From NCBI RefSeq assembly GCF_008364825.1, contig NZ_VTTO01000008.1, forward strand, positions 186,001 to 250,000: a stretch of DNA of 64,000 nucleotides, written 5' to 3'. The position numbers were made by a program, and so were the translations under genes. The stretch is from Azospirillum sp. B21 (GTDB lineage Bacteria > Pseudomonadota > Alphaproteobacteria > Azospirillales > Azospirillaceae). Positions 60,414 to 64,000 of the stretch are shown piece after piece; within the stretch, counting starts at the first letter, position 1, and each line of letters starts with the position of its first letter. The notes beneath the pieces are model-generated. The model was not told the origin of the DNA. It searched no databases and saw only the letters and a list, made by a program, of their open reading frames with translations.

Positions 60414-61259
60414 TCAGGCCGCCCTGCCCTCCAGCTCCGCCCACGGCTTGCTGTCGATCAGCCGCGCCACCCGCTCCTGGCGGGCGTGCACCGTCGCCAT
60501 GCGGTTGCCCCCGCGCGTGGGATCGTGGGTCGCCCAGTGGGTGAGCGTGTTGAACAGCGCCCACAGCGTGTCGTCCTCGCGGCCGCCGACCCAGGCGGTG
60601 GTCAGCTGGCCGACCAGGGCGTCGCTGGCTCCGGGCAGGGCGCGCAGCACCCGCACCGCCCGGTCGGTGTCCACAGGCACCGCCGCCCAACGGATCCAGC
60701 GCGCGGTCTCGGCCACATAGAGCGTGCAGGCCGCCACCATGCCGCGGGCGAGCGCCTCCATGTCGAGCCCGGCGGAATGGCGGGCTTTGGTGGCGGCGAC
60801 GTCGCGGCCGATCACCGTGGTGTTGGCGCAGACGAAGCGGTAGCCGCCGCCGCGCCAGGACACCGCCAGGCTGCCGTCGTAGCTGTTGAAGCCGACGATG
60901 CGCAGCGCGGTGACGTCGCCCGGCCGGACCTCGACGCTGTGGGCGGGCAGCACATACTGGCGGAACAGCCGGCGGCCGTCGTGGGTGAGGTCGGTCGAGA
61001 CCAGCATGCCGGTGGTGTCGAGCCCGCCGGCGCGCAGGGCGGCGTCGAAGGCGGCGGTGGCGGCGTCGTGCGGCACCAGCTTGTAGCCGTCCTGCCAGCA
61101 ATGCAGCACCGCTCCGGTGTCGGGGCGCACCAGGGCGCGCCAGCCCTCGATCGTCCGTCCGGCGGCGCTCATCGGCACCAGCTCGACCGGAAAAAAGGCC
61201 GGAGCCCTGTGGTTGGCGGGAACGAAACCGTAGCGCTCCATCTGGTCGATATGGCCCAT
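60414..61259 (-). CDS. DUF932 domain protein
   Basis: 281 residues from the ATG at 61259, fixed by AAGGAGGG eight bases upstream. Landmarks of DUF932 are present: FVPANHRAPAFFPVELVPMS near the N-terminus, GYKLVPHDAATAAFDAAL, LRIVGFNSYDGSLAVSWRGG and YRFVCANTTVIGRDVAATKA, then RHSAGLDMEALARGM. DUF932 proteins occur on phages and plasmids; the function is unknown, though related families are phage or plasmid accessory proteins. It lies 98 bases downstream of the ParB-like gene on the same strand. Confidence 0.85.
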   Translation of the reverse strand: MGHIDQMERYGFVPANHRAPAFFPVELVPMSAAGRTIEGWRALVRPDTGAVLHCWQDGYKLVPHDAATAAFDAALRAGGLDTTGMLVSTDLTHDGRRLFRQYVLPAHSVEVRPGDVTALRIVGFNSYDGSLAVSWRGGGYRFVCANTTVIGRDVAATKARHSAGLDMEALARGMVAACTLYVAETARWIRWAAVPVDTDRAVRVLRALPGASDALVGQLTTAWVGGREDDTLWALFNTLTHWATHDPTRGGNRMATVHARQERVARLIDSKPWAELEGRAA

Positions 61260-61357
61260 GGCTGAAGCCCTCCTTATCATGGGGGAGATCATAGGGGAGA
61301 CCGGGATGCCCGGATGACCCGGGCACCCCTTGGCCTCGCGTCCTGACTGGCTTTGCC

Positions 61358-63262
61358 TCACTCCGCGGCGATGGCGAGCGGACCGGCGCCGGGGGCCTCG
61401 CCGGCGGCATCGGCGGGAAGGGCGGTTCCGGGCGGCAGCCAGGACGCCGCCGCCGCGCGGGCCCCCTCCAGGGTGCCGCGCTGGGCCGACACCGCACCGC
61501 CGGTGAGGTCGGGCCAGTCGGCAGGATCGCCGCGATGCTCCAGGCAGCGCCCGACCCGCTCGGCCATCTCCGGCTTGCGCAGCCGGCCGACGGCCTCGGC
61601 GAAGCCCGGTGCGATGGCCCGGGCGGCCTCCTCGATCAGCGCCTTGGGCAGGCGCTCCAGGGCGGCCGGACCGGGGCGCCAGTCGGCCGCCACCGAGGCG
61701 CCGAGTTCGCGCGCCGCCTCCAGGCCGATGCCGGCCTCGCCGTGGCCGAGATGGCAGCGCACCGCCACCAGGACGGCGAACAGGCCGGACAGGTCGACCG
61801 CCGGGTCGCCGAGGGCCACCCACAGCGCCGAAGGATCGGCGGAACCGCCCACCTCCAGTCCAAGCCGGCCGGCCCAGACCGCCCACGCCTCCTCCACCCG
61901 CCGCCAGGCTTGGCTGGCGTGGTGCTCGCGCGCGCCAGTGGGAAAGCGGTGTGCTGCCCCGAACAGGCCGCACGGCCCGGCCCCGGGGGCCAGCAGGGTG
62001 AAGCAGGCCAGCCGCAGCGCCATGGCGGGGGCCTCAAGCACCGCCGCCTGCAGGCTCGCCGTGCGCACCGCGCCCAGCTCCTCGCGCACCGCGGCCGACA
62101 GCTTCGGCTCCTCGGGCGTGTCCTCCGCCGCACCGCCGGCCGGCGGGTCCTCCCAGGGCGGCAGATCGTCCTCGTCCGCCGGGGGCGGTTCGGGTTCGCG
62201 GCGGCGCAAGCCCTCCACCCACTGCACCGCTCCGTCCGGCGCCAGCACCGCCACCACGCCGCAGGCGCTGCGGTCGTACTCCGGCTCGATGGCGTCCACC
62301 CGCTCCTCCAGGAGGGCGCGCTCCGCTTCGCTGAGATCCGGACGCTCCAGCTCCCTCTCGAGGCCGGCGAGGAGCGCCTGCTGCTCCGGCGTCAGGCTCG
62401 GCACGGCATGGCTGAAGACGCCGCGCCAGCTCCAGGCCTGCGGGCCGTCCTGCACCTCGACGAAGGCCCAGCCGTCCTGCCGCTGCTCGGCCTCGGCGTC
62501 GAGCGCCGCCCGCTGGCAGGCGAGGAACAGCGCCGGGTCGTCGACCAGGCCGCCGTCGGCGCCGTCGAACAGGTCGCGGGTCAGCGTGCCGCCGGCCGCG
62601 GCGTAGGCGTCCAGCACGCCGGGCAGCGCATGGCCGGCCGGCAGCAGCACCCGGCGCAGCGCCTCGCGCACATAGCGGGCGGCGTCCACCGGCGGGCAGT
62701 CCAGCACGCGCTCCAGCAGCTCCTCCTGGCGGGTGTGGGAGGCAGACAGGGTCAGCGCCTCGGCGACGGCCAGCGGCACGCGGCCCGCGCGCAAGGCCTT
62801 CAGCACGGCGGGGCTGAGGGCGGCCAGCGCCAGCCGCTGGCGGACATAGCGCACCGGCCGGCCGAAACGCGCGGCGAGTGCGGCCGGGTCGGCGCCGTCG
62901 CCGACCAGCCGGGCAAAGGCCAGCGCCTCGTCGGCGGCGCAAGGCGCGACGCGTTGCAGGTTCTCCGCCAGGCTGAGCTCGCGCGCCTCGGCCTCGCCGG
63001 CGCGGCGGCGCACCGCGGCGAGCCGGGCGGTGTCGGGCCATTTGCCCTCGGCGACCAGCGCGCGGGCGGCCAGCGTGCGCCGCGCTCCGGCGATGACCGC
63101 GAAGTTGACGCCGTCCGCGGCAGGGGTGACGACGATCGGCTGCAATTGGCCATGCACCAGCAGCGAGGCCTTCAGCTCCTCCAGGCCGGCGCTGCGGTGG
63201 GAGGTGCGCATGTTGGTTTCGGCCAGCCGCAGCCGGCCGAGGGGGATGGCGATGGTCTTCAT
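61358..63262 (-). CDS. Large ParB-like nuclease-domain protein
   Basis: 634 residues. The ParB N-terminal fold is clear: MKTIAIPLGRLRLAETNMRT, LLVHGQLQPIVVTP, IAGARRTLAARAL and ELSLAENLQRVAPCAADEAL. An HTH-like part follows (LAARFGRPVRYVRQRLALAA). Beyond residue 300 there is a long acidic, Pro-rich region and a helical domain with no match I can name. This extended ParB type is typical of large plasmids of alphaproteobacteria, beside DUF932/DUF2493 genes. It may act in gene regulation or DNA processing rather than in segregation; a separate ParAB exists at 33-35 kb. Confidence 0.85.
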   Translation of the reverse strand: MKTIAIPLGRLRLAETNMRTSHRSAGLEELKASLLVHGQLQPIVVTPAADGVNFAVIAGARRTLAARALVAEGKWPDTARLAAVRRRAGEAEARELSLAENLQRVAPCAADEALAFARLVGDGADPAALAARFGRPVRYVRQRLALAALSPAVLKALRAGRVPLAVAEALTLSASHTRQEELLERVLDCPPVDAARYVREALRRVLLPAGHALPGVLDAYAAAGGTLTRDLFDGADGGLVDDPALFLACQRAALDAEAEQRQDGWAFVEVQDGPQAWSWRGVFSHAVPSLTPEQQALLAGLERELERPDLSEAERALLEERVDAIEPEYDRSACGVVAVLAPDGAVQWVEGLRRREPEPPPADEDDLPPWEDPPAGGAAEDTPEEPKLSAAVREELGAVRTASLQAAVLEAPAMALRLACFTLLAPGAGPCGLFGAAHRFPTGAREHHASQAWRRVEEAWAVWAGRLGLEVGGSADPSALWVALGDPAVDLSGLFAVLVAVRCHLGHGEAGIGLEAARELGASVAADWRPGPAALERLPKALIEEAARAIAPGFAEAVGRLRKPEMAERVGRCLEHRGDPADWPDLTGGAVSAQRGTLEGARAAAASWLPPGTALPADAAGEAPGAGPLAIAAE

Positions 63263-63331
63263 GGAACGTGACCCTCGAAGGTGGGCGCGCGGCAGGGCGG
63301 ACCCGCCGGCGCGCAGGGGATGGGGGCAGGC

Positions 63332-63457
63332 TCAGACGGGGATGGGCCAAGCGGGTATCGGCAGCAGGACAGGAAAGCGGAATGCGGTGCCGGTCTCGGC
63401 AGTGTGGGGGATGAGGGCGGGCGGCGGCTGGCCGCCTTCGGTCGGGTGTCTGTGCAT
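63332..63457 (-). CDS. Small ORF with strong ribosome site upstream of the ParB-like gene
   Basis: 41 residues: MHRHPTEGGQPPPALIPHTA, then ETGTAFRFPVLLPIPAWPIP and a final Val. A strong CGGAGG lies nine bases before the ATG, and the gene is followed 69 bases later by the ParB-like gene on the same strand. Pro-rich, no known domain. Too short to judge by codon use; ribosome site and placement are the support. Confidence 0.45.
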   Translation of the reverse strand: MHRHPTEGGQPPPALIPHTAETGTAFRFPVLLPIPAWPIPV

Positions 63458-63663
63458 GGTCGGGAACCTCCGGTGTGCCTTGCATCCGTGCAGGCCGTCC
63501 CAATCCACCTTGGTCCTGACTGCCTTCCTCTCCCCTGGCGCGATCAGCCCAAAGCCGGCTGGCAGCGTCCCGGCGGTCGAGGCTCCAGCGCTGGCGGGTG
63601 CCCAAGCCGGCGCTGCTGGACTTGGCCGCTCCTTAGACCAGGACTCTTCCCCGCCGTGCCCCG

Positions 63664-63996
63664 TCAGGCACCGCCCTCCGCCAGCGCGGTCAAGTCGGCG
63701 AGCGTGCCGGTCAGCACCGTCCAGGCCAGACCGCCGGCGTCCGGACCGCTCGAAGCCGCGTCCCCGGCAATCGCCAGCCGGGCGACAACGCCCGCGAGCG
63801 ACGCGGCGGAGCCCCGGACGGCGGCGCGGCGCAGCCGCTCCATGCGGTGTGCGACGGCCTCCTCCTCGGCGCGGGCACGGGTCAGTCCGCAGGCCCGCGC
63901 TTCTCCCGCCCAGCGGGCAAGAGCGGCGGCAAGCTCCTCACGGCGCCGCGGGTCGGCTTCCGGCACCCGGCCAAGCAGATCGTCGACCCCCCTCAC
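63664..63996 (-). CDS. Hypothetical helical protein at the right edge
   Basis: 110 residues from a GTG at 63996; the frame could extend beyond the window. Helical and Arg/Ala-rich (ELAAALARWAGEARACGLTR, ARAEEEAVAHRMERLRRAAV). No domain recognised. Probably part of the same plasmid-type gene group. Confidence 0.5.
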   Translation of the reverse strand: MRGVDDLLGRVPEADPRRREELAAALARWAGEARACGLTRARAEEEAVAHRMERLRRAAVRGSAASLAGVVARLAIAGDAASSGPDAGGLAWTVLTGTLADLTALAEGGA

Positions 63997-64000
63997 GGCG

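Overview
The window looks like a replicon or chromosomal region of a high-GC alphaproteobacterium, most likely an Azospirillum-like member of the Rhodospirillales. The grounds are the very high G+C, the family content (autotransporter-type repeat adhesin, RTX metalloprotease with FDPLAYLAANPDL repeats, TPR glycosyltransferases, plasmid families DUF932 and DUF2493 beside ParB-like proteins) and gene organisation. The assignment is inferred from family resemblance, not from a marker gene. No rRNA, tRNA or CRISPR array was seen.

Region 1 (1-20.2 kb) is a putative export locus. It begins inside a giant repeat adhesin and continues with a TolC-family outer-membrane protein carrying a SPOR-like C-terminus, a HlyD-type adaptor, a second HlyD-type protein with a GAF-like N-terminal region, and an M50 metalloprotease/HlyD hybrid. 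No ABC ATPase is present. A MazEF-type toxin-antitoxin pair sits between the second adaptor and the M50 gene. A serralysin-like M10 metalloprotease with RTX repeats lies convergent to the M50 gene and is a likely exported substrate.

Region 2 (20.3-32.2 kb) is a glycosylation island: a two-domain glycosyltransferase, a TPR-glycosyltransferase, a TPR-fucosyltransferase-like protein, phosphoheptose isomerase GmhA, a TPR/GT41 (O-GlcNAc-transferase-like) protein, a DxD glycosyltransferase and a methyltransferase. A HEPN-like orphan and a ParDE-type toxin-antitoxin pair are embedded in it. Together with region 1 it could build a secreted, glycosylated surface protein.

Region 3 (32.2-48.5 kb) is a conjugative/partition backbone: a MobC-like protein, ParB and ParA with palindromic candidate centromere sites, then a full VirB1-VirB11/VirD4 type IV secretion cluster with an EexN-like protein between VirB5 and VirB6. 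No relaxase lies in the window.

Region 4 (48.8-56.6 kb) holds an oligopeptide-type ABC importer (binding protein and two permeases, no ATPase gene), two paralogous PAS/LuxR-type regulators flanking a GRDP-like small protein, and a group of small proteins including two ribbon-helix-helix paralogues.

Region 5 (57.2-64 kb) is plasmid-like: a DUF2493/SLOG protein, an IS200/IS605-type element with an intact tnpB and a tnpA reduced to its two ends, a DUF932 protein, a large ParB-like protein and small unknown ORFs. The last gene reaches the right edge of the window.
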